Shown: positions 14,065 to 22,429 of the stretch, one piece after another
Numbering within the stretch: the first letter of the stretch is position 1
How the letters are laid out: each line of letters starts with the position of its first letter
Source of the DNA: Mesostigma viride
Taxonomy: Eukaryota; Streptophyta; Mesostigmatophyceae; Mesostigmatales; Mesostigmataceae
Assembly (NCBI GenBank): GCA_009746045.1
Contig: RPFO01000175.1
Span: forward strand, 4,842,769 to 4,906,768
Reading direction: 5' to 3'
DNA: 64,000 nt
Translations under genes and position numbers: made by a program
The notes under the pieces: generated by a model
Database searches by the model: none
Seen by the model: the letters and a program-made list of their open reading frames with translations, nothing else
Told to the model about the DNA's origin: nothing

Positions 14065-14115
14065 TTGGGGGGCTGCCGCCCCCCAAACCCCCCGCTTGGG
14101 GGGCACGCCCCCCAA
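14065..14115. other. Two tandem GC hairpins in the retrotransposon leader
   Basis: The first hairpin is 14065-14086: stem TTGGGGGGC / GCCCCCCAA, loop TGCC. The second is 14096-14115: the same 9-bp stem with loop AC. They lie about 70-115 bp upstream of the first ORF's ATG. R2-type elements often carry structured 5' ends, including self-cleaving ribozymes, but I see no ribozyme core here. Whether these act in RNA is unknown. Confidence 0.75.
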
Positions 14116-14181
14116 ACCCCCCGCGTCCGCATCTCGCTCTCCCCCCGCGCTTCCGGTTCCGTTGTTTTACGCACCTCCCCC

Positions 14182-15453
14182 ATGCCTCCTTCACGACGCC
14201 GCACCTCCCGGGCGCGGGATGCGCTGCCTAGTGGCGCCCCTGCGCCGCGTCGGTCCTTACGCATCGCGGCGCACCTGCAGGAGATGGGCGACCTGGACGA
14301 CGGCGGTCGTGGCGCCCCTGTGCCACTCTCGCTTGTGTGCGAGGTCTGCCACAGTGGTGAGGATGCCCCCCGTCTCCTTGTGTGTGATTCGTGCCAATGC
14401 GGCTGGCACACGCGCTGCTTGGTCCCGCCCCTCTTCCGGCTGCCTCCCCCGGGTCCTTGGGCGTGCCCTCATTGCGTGGCCCCGCCTCGGCCGTCCCTAG
14501 GCTCCCGACGCGCGGCCGTGTCGACCCCGGGATCCCATTCGGCCCGCGCCCCCTCCCGCAGCCCCTCGCTGGACCCTCTCCTGGGCCTTGCGGACCTCGT
14601 GGAGGGTTCCACACCGTGCTCCCGCTCTCCCCGCGCCGTCACGTCCGGCCCCTCCGCGGGGTCCCCTGGCCCTGCCCCGCCTAGCTCTGGGGATCCACCT
14701 CCGGCCAGCACGGCGGTGGCCACTGACCTGCGTCCTCCTGTGCTTGAGGGGTCCCTGGCGGCTCTCCTCCCTGAGGCTGTGGGACACCCTGCGGCGACTC
14801 CTGTGGTGGGCCCCTGGTCGGCCGCGCTTGGGTCCCACGACTTCTCCGTTTGGCCCCCCACCAACATTGCGGGCGTCAGCGCGCTCCGGCACGCCACGTT
14901 CTCTTGGCTGTATTGCCCCTTGCTGTTGGACGCTGTCGGCTTGCACGCGGCGTTTCCTACGCTCCCACGGCCCCCTGAATTTAGTGCCCTTGTGGTTCGT
15001 GTCCGGCACATGCTGCAGGCAGCCTCCCCCCCTGTCCTTGCCTCCACGCTTTGGGGGTTTGTCCTCGAGGACTACCATGCCGGCGGCCGCCTGCCTTGGC
15101 ACCTGCCCGCGGTGCGCCAAGAATGGCTCCTGAATCTGGACGCTCAAGTGGCGCAGGCGGTGGTGCTCTTTGCTACAGGGCTTGCCGTGCAGGCCCAGCA
15201 GGCCGCCCGTGCGACATATCTCGCTGGGGGGGCCACCGACCACGCCTTGCTCGATCGCCCTCAGCTGCACACGTTTCTTGCCTCTGCCGGGCCCGGCTCG
15301 GCCGGCCTTGTTGCGCAGGCCCACGGGCGCTTGACTACGGCGGTCACCCCAGCGCAAGCCGCCCGCCTGCGCGTTGACTTCGGGGCTCCTGTCACCGTGC
15401 ACGCCGGCGACCTGGTTCTGTACGATGCGGGGGGGGGCGTGTTCTTGAGCTGA
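14182..15453 (+). CDS. Retrotransposon ORF1 with PHD finger
   Basis: The first ATG in the open frame is 14182, giving 423 residues to a TGA at 15451-15453. A PHD finger spans residues 53-98 in the C4HC3 order: C53-C56, C68-C71, H76-C79, C95-C98, with the usual tryptophan two residues before C95. PHD fingers commonly read histone H3 tails, and PHD-bearing ORF1 proteins are known in some non-LTR elements, so a chromatin-tethering role during insertion is a reasonable inference. Residues after 100 are Pro/Ala/Ser-rich and then form a more ordered Leu/Ala-rich region with no domain I recognise. The stop lies 16 nt after a G9 run. The next ORF is open through that run in another frame, so this is probably the N-terminal half of a longer protein. 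Confidence 0.75.
   Translation: MPPSRRRTSRARDALPSGAPAPRRSLRIAAHLQEMGDLDDGGRGAPVPLSLVCEVCHSGEDAPRLLVCDSCQCGWHTRCLVPPLFRLPPPGPWACPHCVAPPRPSLGSRRAAVSTPGSHSARAPSRSPSLDPLLGLADLVEGSTPCSRSPRAVTSGPSAGSPGPAPPSSGDPPPASTAVATDLRPPVLEGSLAALLPEAVGHPAATPVVGPWSAALGSHDFSVWPPTNIAGVSALRHATFSWLYCPLLLDAVGLHAAFPTLPRPPEFSALVVRVRHMLQAASPPVLASTLWGFVLEDYHAGGRLPWHLPAVRQEWLLNLDAQVAQAVVLFATGLAVQAQQAARATYLAGGATDHALLDRPQLHTFLASAGPGSAGLVAQAHGRLTTAVTPAQAARLRVDFGAPVTVHAGDLVLYDAGGGVFLS
15429..15437 (+). other. G9 homopolymer, probable frameshift between retrotransposon ORFs
   Basis: Nine consecutive G sit just before the ORF1 stop. The frame used by the RING ORF has no stop from the run onward and no ATG near its start, so one indel in the run would join the two ORFs. 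It may be a real mutation, a programmed slip, or a sequencing error. Confidence 0.6.
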
Positions 15454-16898
15454 GCGCGGGTGCGGCCGTGCCCGCCATCTTGCACGATGTGCTCGAGCTT
15501 GCGGGCATCCCCCATGTCTGGCACCCTGCTGGTCCGCGCCGCCGTCTTCTCTCCGCCGATGAGATCGCCCGACTGCCGAGCTGGGAGCTGGGGTGGGACG
15601 CGGCGCCCGCCCACTACGGGCCGGCCCACTTGGTGGATGTCACTGCCAGCGGCCCCTCCTGCCCCATCTGCTTGGACCTGCCTCGCCCTGGTGACGGTCT
15701 CTGCCGCCTCCCTGCTTGCGGCCACGTCTTCCATCAAGCTTGCATCGCCACGAGCTTGCACGCGACCTCCGCCACCTGCCCCCTTTGCCGGGCCGCGGTC
15801 CTTTCCCCCTTGCCTCCTGGCGTTCTCCCGCTGGGGCCCTCGCCCGTGTCCGTGCGCCGCCAGTCCCACGCGCCTGCCCCGACACCTGCCTCCCCTGTGC
15901 GTGGTCGTGGGTCGCGCGCCGGCTTGGCTGCCTCCTCCAGCGCCCCCCTCCCGGCCGTGGGGGCCGTCCCCGCGCCGGTCTTGTCCTCGGCTGCCACGAG
16001 CCCTGCTGACCGCCCGGCGGCCGGCCCCGCCCTGGGTTCCGCTGCAGCTGTAGTTCCTCTGGCTGAGGGTGCTCCCGACCCCTCCCCCTCTCGACCCGGG
16101 CGGCCCAACCGGGTGGGCGCACCCCCTCAGATGGCTTCCATTATTGCCAAGTCGATGGTCCCCTTGGTGACCCGTGTGGCGCGCCTGCCCAACCGGAATT
16201 CGTTGCTGGTGCACATTCGGGCTTCCCACCCCCACATCACGGAGGCCGCCATGCGCGCCATGGACTGCTACCGCTGCCCGGCAGCCCATTGCCAGCGGAT
16301 TTTTTCGATCCACGGGCGGTACCAGCATGAGCGGCAGTGCCGCCGCCAAACCCCCCAGAACGGCCTGCCCGGCGGCCCGGCGGCCGCACCGGCCTCCCGG
16401 TCCGGGGCGGCCCCTCGGTCGGCCCCTGCCCCTCCACCGGCATCGCAGGGTACGAGCGATCCAGGGGACCTCTCGGCAGGCTGGGCATTCCTGGCCACGC
16501 TCCCTTTTGCCGCCTGTGCGCGCAACCCTTGCATGACGCTCCCGGACGTCCCTCACCGCGCCCGGAGCTTGTTTACGCGCTGCGCCCTGCTTTCCCTGGC
16601 CCGGATGCATAGTCACCCTCTCGACGAACTCGGCCACAAGCTGTTTCTCGTCACCCCCCGGCTCCTCTTAGCGCCGTTGGAGCGGGGCGTGCGTGGCGTA
16701 CAGGGTGCGGTCATCGCTCGCTGCCGGCGGTTCCTCCTCGGGGATTGGGAAGGGCTGTGGGCGCTGCAGCCTCCGGCCTCCACCCGGGTGTCGGGGGCCG
16801 CCTCCTTTGCCCGGGTGGAAGCTGACGTCATGCGGTTGGTGAACATTACAATTCGTTCAAGTGGCCCGCCGGAGCGGCTGTACAATTTTTCCCAGTGA
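15438..16898 (+). CDS. Retrotransposon RING-H2 and C2HC zinc-finger ORF (continuation of ORF1)
   Basis: The frame is open from the G9 run to a TGA at 16896-16898 and has no ATG near its beginning, which supports a frameshifted continuation of the PHD ORF. A RING-H2 finger lies at 15660-15788: CPIC, then PACGHVFHQAC, then CPLC, with the exact C3-x-H4-x2-H5-x2-C6 spacing of RING-H2 E3 ubiquitin ligases. About 160 codons later, at roughly 16266-16340, is a C-x4-C-x11-H-x3-C finger (CPAAHC...HERQC) of the kind found before RT domains in R2-type proteins. The rest is Pro/Ala-rich linker. RING-H2 domains recruit E2 enzymes, so a ubiquitin-ligase activity carried by the element is possible. The function is inferred, the motifs are seen. 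Confidence 0.7.
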   Translation, partial: RVLELSAGAAVPAILHDVLELAGIPHVWHPAGPRRRLLSADEIARLPSWELGWDAAPAHYGPAHLVDVTASGPSCPICLDLPRPGDGLCRLPACGHVFHQACIATSLHATSATCPLCRAAVLSPLPPGVLPLGPSPVSVRRQSHAPAPTPASPVRGRGSRAGLAASSSAPLPAVGAVPAPVLSSAATSPADRPAAGPALGSAAAVVPLAEGAPDPSPSRPGRPNRVGAPPQMASIIAKSMVPLVTRVARLPNRNSLLVHIRASHPHITEAAMRAMDCYRCPAAHCQRIFSIHGRYQHERQCRRQTPQNGLPGGPAAAPASRSGAAPRSAPAPPPASQGTSDPGDLSAGWAFLATLPFAACARNPCMTLPDVPHRARSLFTRCALLSLARMHSHPLDELGHKLFLVTPRLLLAPLERGVRGVQGAVIARCRRFLLGDWEGLWALQPPASTRVSGAASFARVEADVMRLVNITIRSSGPPERLYNFSQ

Positions 16899-17019
16899 GC
16901 GCGCTGCCAAGTGTACTTGTGGGCAAATTTTTAGGTGCCCCGTCACTTCGAGGTACTAAAAATTAGGCTACGGTACGAATTCAGCGAATTTCAGCGAATT
17001 TTCAGTCGAACCAAAGGAA

Positions 17020-17210
17020 GTGACGCCAACTACCAAAAAGTTTCCGTTACGAATTTTCAGCCCAACACTCGCGCAAAATGAAGTGACGGCAACTACCAAA
17101 ACTTTTCCGTTACGAATTTTCACTCCCACACGTTTGCACAAAAGACTTGACGGCAACTACCAAAAAGTTTCCGTTACGAATTTTCAGTCCCACACTTCGC
17201 GCAAATTTTA
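17020..17210 (+). repeat. 63-64-bp direct repeat, three copies, in retrotransposon spacer
   Basis: Copies begin at about 17020, 17083 and 17147. Each contains GGCAACTACCAAAA (CC in the first) and TTCCGTTACGAATTTTCA. The first part of the spacer (16899-17019) holds further shorter GCGAATTTTCAG-like pieces. The block is AT-rich within a very GC-rich element. Confidence 0.85.
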
Positions 17211-17507
17211 GTAGGGCTGCACGCAAGCTACCTTTCAAAATTTTGCGCTAGTATGGAACGCATTTCATTCGTCTGGAGGAACGCTGCCCGCCAACTACCC
17301 CCGTTCAGAAAGTTCCGCCGAAATTTACCCGAGATTTGGAAATCTGAACGTCCGCGCAAATTTTAGTAGGGCTGCACGCAAGCTACCTTTCAAAATTTTG
17401 CGCAAGTATGGAACGCAATTCATTCGTCCGGAGGAATGCTGCTCGTCAACTGCCCCCGTTCAGAAAGTTGCGCCGAACTTTACTTGAGATTTGGAAATCT
17501 GAACGTG
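17198..17507 (+). repeat. 155-bp tandem duplication in retrotransposon spacer
   Basis: Two copies, 17198-17352 and 17353-17507, each start CGCGCAAATTTTAGTAGGG and end GAAATCTGAACG. They differ by scattered substitutions, so the duplication is not new. Together with the 63-bp repeats they fill most of the gap between the zinc-finger ORF and the RT ORF. A promoter, an internal translation signal or an intron are all possible; none is shown. Confidence 0.85.
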
Positions 17508-17649
17508 CGGTTGGAGTTTCGCGGGGAAACCCAAGTTCCCAAGTAATTCACCAATGACGCGCTTCGAACACTTGTCCGCTAAAACCTAAGCAGCCGCTCC
17601 GGCTGGCCACTTAAACGAAACTTGATGGGTAGGTGAATTGAGCCGGGCC

Positions 17650-20169
17650 ATGCAAAAGCTTGAACTGACCGCGTTGGCTCCCTCCACTCCCCCGACCCTG
17701 CAGGCTTTGCGCGACCTTCACCCCGACAAACCGGCCTTTGCGGTGCCCGCCCCGGCCACCCCCCCGCCCCCGCCTATTGTCCTGGACCTGGACATCTTCA
17801 CGGCTGTGCTGAAGGATCTGCCGAACGCCTCCTCCACCGGCCCCTCAGGCTGGCGCTACGAGCACCTCTCCGTGATGGCGGGCCATGGCGGGGCGACCGC
17901 ACTCTTTGAGGCTGCCGCCGACTTGGCCGCGGGGTCCCTGGCCCCCGCGGCGCGCCCTTGGCTGGCTGGGGCACGCCTCATTGCCCTCCTGAAAGACGAC
18001 GTCCCCCCGCCTGCTGGCCGCGTTCGTCCCATTGCTTGCGGCGAGGTCCTACGCAAGCTGGTGAGTAAGGTCATTTGTCGCCAAAAGGCCCCCGAGTTTC
18101 GCGCCTACTTCTGCCCCAACCGGAGTGATACTGAGGAGTCCGTCGCGGCCCAGCTTGGCGTCGCCACCAAAGGGGGCAGCGACATCATCGTGCACACAGT
18201 TCAGGCCTACCTCGAGACGCATCCGACCCATGTGGCGCTGAAGGTGGATTGCCACAATGCGTTCAATGCTGTCACCAAGGCTAGCATCTTTGAGGCCGTC
18301 GGCGAGGCGTTCCCTGACCTTCTTGCGTGGACAGCAGCCTGCTACGGCGAACCCACTCAACTCTCCTTCCTCATGGAGGATGGGACGTTCGCCGACATCG
18401 CTTCCCGCACGGGAACCCAGCAAGGTGACCCCCTCGGCCCCTTTTACCTGTCTGCCCCGCTGCACAAGGCTCTCCAAGGTGTCCACGCTGCGCACCCGGA
18501 TGTCGTGCTCCTCGCCTATATGGACGATATCCATGCCCTTGGCCCGGCCGACGCTGTGGTTGCCGCCCTGGCTGCCCTTGAAGTGGCCATGGCGGCCATC
18601 AACCTTCGGCTCACCCTCCCCAAGTGTGCAGTCTTTTCGCCCCAGGGGGACTGCTCTGGCTTCCCCGCGGCTATCCCGGGGGCATTGGCGCGGGCGCGTG
18701 GTTTCTCGTGCCTGGGCGTCCCTGTGGGTGACCCTGACTACGTCGAAGAGGAGCTCCGGGCCACCGTGGAACAGCGCACCCATGTCCTCGAGACTTGGGC
18801 GCGCCTCAAGGACCCCCAGACTAAAGGGCTCCTCCTGTGGTTTTGCGCCCACCCGCGGGTGGTTCACTGGCTCCGTGGCGCTCCCCCCCACTTGGTGCGG
18901 CTTGCCGCGGAAGGCCATGACGAGCGCATTCAGGCCGCCTTGCAGGTGCTCCTCCCCGGCCCTAGCCTGCCAGCTCACTCCATGCGCTTGGCCACCCTCC
19001 CCTGCCGCATGGGCGGGTGTGGGCTCACCCGCGCCGCCCGCCTCGCCCCCGCCGCCTTCCTTGGCTCTGTTGCTCAGGCCTGGGCGGAGATCCGCCGGTT
19101 GGTCCCCAGCGCCGTCAGCGCCATTCCCGACTTGGTCACCCCATCCCCCTTCCCCTTTGTGCAGGCTGTGCAGGATTCTTACCTCGGGATCCAGCAGGCT
19201 TGCGACCTCGTCCGCCCCGCTCAGGCCGTCCACCGTCGCCTGCCCCGGGGCACGCCCGGCGTGTCCACTGTCGTCAGTCCTAGTGTCTTCCCTGCCTGCG
19301 TTCATGAAAAACAACAAAAGACCTACGCGGGTATACTACACTGTGCCGACTGGATGGGTCTGCATGCGAGCTTGAACGATCAGGGGAAGGCTTGGCTTCA
19401 CTCCGTTTCCCTTGAGGGGAGCGTGGGGTCCGCATTCCTGCGCGCCCTCCCCATGAGCCCTTTGTTCACGCTGGTGCCGGCCCTTTACGCCATCGCTCTC
19501 CGCCACCAGCTCTTTGCCCCGCAACCTCTCATCACGGCGGGTGCGTCCTGCGGCAGCTGCGGGCTTGCTCTGGATACTACTGGGACGCACTACATCGCGT
19601 GCATGGGTGGCCAGCAGAACCAGAACTGGTTCCTCTATCTCCATACCGCTCTCCTCCGGGTGGTGTGTGCCATGGTTTGGTCGGTCTTTCCCCACTCCAC
19701 CATCAAGTGCGAGGACGCGGATGGGGCCACCCTCTACTCACCCAACCACCGCCCCGACATTACCGTGCTTGACTACGACGGGCAGGGTTGCCACCTGCTC
19801 ATCGATGTCTCCGTGGCTCGGCCGCTTTCCGGTCGCCACATCCTCCGGGCGGCTGTGGATGCCGGCGCTGCTGCCGCTGTGGCTGAGCGCGACAAGTTTG
19901 CCTCCTACGGCAATGTGGGGCCCCACCGGGTCATCCCCTTTGTCCTTGAGGAGTTCGGGGCCATGGGCCCCAAGACAGCGGAGTTTTTCCACGAGTGCTG
20001 CCAGCGCCGTGAAGACCGCCTCGACCTCGAGGGTCAGACCGCCCCGTGGTCTGCCCGCACGTGGTCCTCGTATTGGCGGCAGCGTCTGTCACTCGCCCTC
20101 ACTCGCACCGTGGCTGATGTGTTATTCCGCCGCACCCGGGCCGACTTTGTCGCGACCCATGCGGTCTAG
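17650..20169 (+). CDS. Retrotransposon reverse transcriptase / restriction-like endonuclease (RT-CCHC-RLE)
   Basis: From the first ATG (17650) to the TAG at 20167-20169 the ORF encodes 839 residues. RT signatures are present in order: SSTGPSGWRYEHL near residue 63, RPIACGEVLRKLVSK near 128, motif A KVDCHNAFN with D200, motif B TQQGDPLGP near 257-265, motif C YMDD at 290-293, and a thumb-side CLGVPVG block. A CCHC knuckle follows (C634, C637, H647, C651). Next comes a restriction-like endonuclease signature: R701-P702-D703, D719 in LIDVSV and K749. This order is diagnostic of R2-superclade non-LTR elements, which nick a target and prime reverse transcription on it. YMDD replaces the YADD usual in this group. 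All expected catalytic residues are present and there is no internal stop, so the enzyme could be active. The homologous frame lacks an obvious fused N-terminal zinc finger, which here sits in the upstream ORF. Confidence 0.88.
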   Translation: MQKLELTALAPSTPPTLQALRDLHPDKPAFAVPAPATPPPPPIVLDLDIFTAVLKDLPNASSTGPSGWRYEHLSVMAGHGGATALFEAAADLAAGSLAPAARPWLAGARLIALLKDDVPPPAGRVRPIACGEVLRKLVSKVICRQKAPEFRAYFCPNRSDTEESVAAQLGVATKGGSDIIVHTVQAYLETHPTHVALKVDCHNAFNAVTKASIFEAVGEAFPDLLAWTAACYGEPTQLSFLMEDGTFADIASRTGTQQGDPLGPFYLSAPLHKALQGVHAAHPDVVLLAYMDDIHALGPADAVVAALAALEVAMAAINLRLTLPKCAVFSPQGDCSGFPAAIPGALARARGFSCLGVPVGDPDYVEEELRATVEQRTHVLETWARLKDPQTKGLLLWFCAHPRVVHWLRGAPPHLVRLAAEGHDERIQAALQVLLPGPSLPAHSMRLATLPCRMGGCGLTRAARLAPAAFLGSVAQAWAEIRRLVPSAVSAIPDLVTPSPFPFVQAVQDSYLGIQQACDLVRPAQAVHRRLPRGTPGVSTVVSPSVFPACVHEKQQKTYAGILHCADWMGLHASLNDQGKAWLHSVSLEGSVGSAFLRALPMSPLFTLVPALYAIALRHQLFAPQPLITAGASCGSCGLALDTTGTHYIACMGGQQNQNWFLYLHTALLRVVCAMVWSVFPHSTIKCEDADGATLYSPNHRPDITVLDYDGQGCHLLIDVSVARPLSGRHILRAAVDAGAAAAVAERDKFASYGNVGPHRVIPFVLEEFGAMGPKTAEFFHECCQRREDRLDLEGQTAPWSARTWSSYWRQRLSLALTRTVADVLFRRTRADFVATHAV

Positions 20170-20700
20170 ATCCCTTCCAGGCCTGCATGGTGGGCCGGCA
20201 GCGCTGTTGCTGCGTGTAGTTTTGTGATGTATAGTTAGTTGTACCTTGTGCCGCTGGCGTGATCCTTGGATGTCTGTGTCAGATTACTATTAATTTCTTC
20301 AGGGTTATTCTCCCAGTTATCGGGTTTTTCCTTATGTTGCATGCCTATCTCACCTCCGTAATCTATCATTCTCAATGAATATATGTGAGGTTGTGATATA
20401 CCAACCCGAAGGGCAACTCATGGACATGCTTGGCCCCCAAGGACAGCCATTGGATATGGGTAGGTTGGATGGCATCTGGTTTGCAAAATTGTGAAGATCC
20501 AGCCGATTTATCGGCAGGATCTCAGACCATTTAGGGGTTAACGGACCGAGTTTGTGGCAGAACTAGCTCAGATTCTAGCAACCTTTTTAAGATTCTGTCT
20601 GGACCAGCTTTGAGATCTAGATTTGTAGATTCTCGTGCACCCCTGGTTTACTACTTTTGGACACCTAGACAGGGACCTATGGTCCAGGAAAGTGGGGGGG
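20170..20700 (+). other. Retrotransposon 3' region and unassigned flank
   Basis: No gene is seen. The stretch after the RT stop is less GC-rich. It contains no clear poly(A), no tandem 3' repeat and no satellite sequence, so the element's 3' end cannot be placed. Confidence 0.5.
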
Positions 20701-20701
20701 G

Positions 20702-20759
20702 TACCATGGCCAAACGAGGACGACGTGAATAAAAATTATTCACGTCCGCGGCTATGGTG
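20702..20759. repeat. Long imperfect hairpin / inverted repeat
   Basis: The core at 20722-20746 is an 11-bp perfect stem (GACGTGAATAA / TTATTCACGTC) with loop AAA. Outside it, ACCATGGCC and GGCTATGGT form a second arm with one mismatch. It could be the tip of a foldback element or a cruciform. No flanking duplication was seen. Confidence 0.7.
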
Positions 20760-21790
20760 GCACAAACAACTGACTGGGGCGCGAGCATGGCTTGACGTAT
20801 TCGACTGAAACTTTGTAGGAATCATCCCTAGGTCTTATAAATGCTATTTGCGTAGCCGTGCATCATTTACAAATGCCTAGATATGTCCCGAGGTTATGTG
20901 GCGGCGCAGCAAATCGCGTGAGCGGCCAGGCGATGACAGTGCAAGCTCTACTTGTTGCTCGGCAGGAAAAGTTCGGATTTTTGCGCATGGATGAGTTAGT
21001 TACGTTGTTCCTAGCACAGTTGATCATCGATGGCGGGCAGGACATAATTGAGACTACGTTCGTGGGGTGGGCGTGCTAGCTCCCGCAAACAAGGTAGGTA
21101 ATCTGCGGTTTCGACCAAGTACGTTTTAGCCTTTTATCATGTCTCAGTGACCGCGCATGTGTCATATATTGTTTCGATACAAGTCTCGGGGCTATAATCG
21201 AGGCTTTTTGAGTGTCTTTTTGTTGCTTTATTGCTTCTGTGGATAGGCTTGTGATGGCTGGGTAGTAATATTACCTCGGCCAGATTTTGGACGAGTTTTG
21301 ACTGCTTTTGGCGTATGCTACAACATGAATGCTGGTATAACGACAGATATCGTTTGTAATAATGTTTATTGTGATGATACGATGCTTTCCGTTGCTTTAA
21401 CAGCTCAGGGCGAATGTTTTTCTGCCCAGTTCTAGGCATGCATGCTGGCCAAGTCCGCCTAGCTTCTTTTTGTGTGTTTGCTGTGTGTTAGAGACATAGA
21501 GATGCCTGGGATCTGCTTGCATTGAAGCATCAGCAAGTTGCTAATTTTAATTTCTTTCCTTGTATTTTGAAGTTGTTTGTAGCGTATAGGGAACGTTTGT
21601 AATAAGCTCCTTGCATGTGCCTTCTACACGCGCTTTATGCCCAATGGCATTAGATTTACAGTATTATATAGCATGAGCTGCTGTTTTATATGCTGGAAAA
21701 GTGTTGGAGGATGCATGTGTGGCCAGCTATGATGTTTTATGCCACATTGGGATAGGAAACGAAAACGGTAGTGCTAGCCACCCCCCCCCA
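20760..21790. other. Intergenic, no supported gene
   Basis: The stretch holds only short open frames. The longest are 73 codons on plus (20858-21079) and about 100 codons on minus (21137-21439, from a true ATG and rich in Lys, His and Tyr). Neither resembles a family I know. The composition is AT-richer than the retrotransposon. Confidence 0.5.
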
Positions 21791-21796
21791 AAAAAC

Positions 21797-22185
21797 TCAG
21801 TCCTATTAAACGGACTGAGATACTTTGCACTTTTTGCTAGCTAGCTTGTGCAGTTCTGTGGCATGTCATGTTGTGAATGCATTGATGGCATGCCTGTGAT
21901 ATAAAGTAACCGCCTTGGAAATTCCAGGGCCTTCTGATTTGTATAAGTGGTCCATATTGCATGATGTATGTCTCAAATCCCATTTTTCCGTACCCCCCAG
22001 GGGTTGGTGCTATTTATAGCACCCAAAAGTCATAGATATGGGACCAATGGCATGTCCCCAAAGAAATTCCACATAAATGCATGCTTGGTACCAAGGGGTA
22101 GCCAGAAATTATTTTTAGGCCATATACAAACATATGTGCGAAGATGTGCAACTCAGTCCGTTTTTTAGGACTGAGTTGCTACCAT
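21797..22185. mobile_element. Foldback / MITE-like element with hairpin ends
   Basis: The left end carries CTCAGTCC-TATTAAAC-GGACTGAG (about 21799-21822). The right end carries AACTCAGTCC-GTTTTTTA-GGACTGAGTT (about 22150-22178). Each end is itself a hairpin, and the ends are inverted copies of one another about 350 bp apart. A further hairpin (GGTGCTA-TTTA-TAGCACC) lies near 22005-22022 inside. No transposase is present, so if mobile it would be non-autonomous. Confidence 0.6.
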
Positions 22186-22201
22186 TTAAGGGTTAAGTAC
22201 A

Positions 22202-22429
22202 TGGCGGACAAGCTGGCATTCCTTAATTAAATGCCGCAAGAAGCTCTCGGAGACTCGCTTCACGCTGGACGACGACTTGACCCTGGCCCAGCAACAGCGG
22301 CGACGCGAGCTATGGCCGACCTACCTTCAGCTCCGGCAGCGTGCAGGGGGGAAGCCGGTATACTGGAGGGGGGCGGTCATCCACGTTGACCACAAGCCCT
22401 GGCAGGCCCCTCCAGCCACCCCAGACTAG
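22202..22429 (+). pseudogene. Remnant of L1-type LINE ORF1, C-terminal part
   Basis: A short frame reads ADKLAFL, then after an AT insertion RKKLSETRFTLDDDLTLAQQ and onward to HVDHKPWQAPPATPD and a stop. The same protein stretch is found on the minus strand at 22947-23432 in frameshifted form. The layout (a beta-strand ending in FL, an Arg/Lys cluster, then DDLT) fits the C-terminal domain of L1-type ORF1 RNA-binding proteins. The fragment has no 5' half, so it is truncated. Confidence 0.55.

Larger units (their letters stand above)
14046..20400 (+). mobile_element. Non-LTR retrotransposon, R2-superclade-like (PHD, RING-H2, RT, restriction-like endonuclease)
   Basis: The element starts where satellite identity ends (14046) and contains, in order: a hairpin-rich GC leader, a PHD-finger ORF, a RING/zinc-finger ORF in a shifted frame, a repeat-rich spacer, and a long RT ORF ending in a CCHC knuckle and a restriction-like endonuclease. 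No long terminal repeats and no integrase were seen. RT followed by CCHC and RPD...D...K is the known layout of R2, R4, NeSL and HERO-type elements. The 3' end was not located: no poly(A), no target-site duplication and no return to satellite is visible after the RT stop at 20169, so the right boundary given here is a guess. The element seems nearly complete apart from one probable frameshift. Confidence 0.8.

Noticed and set aside
14469-16637. Long minus-strand frames opposite the retrotransposon ORFs
   Set aside because: They are shadows caused by high GC content. They contain no domains, while the plus-strand frames carry PHD, RING and RT motifs.
20858-21079. 73-codon plus-strand ORF
   Set aside because: It is short, unrecognised and lacks supporting splice or promoter context.
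21137-21439. 100-codon Lys/His/Tyr-rich minus-strand ORF
   Set aside because: It has no family resemblance, no neighbours in an operon or gene context, and a composition compatible with chance in AT-rich DNA.
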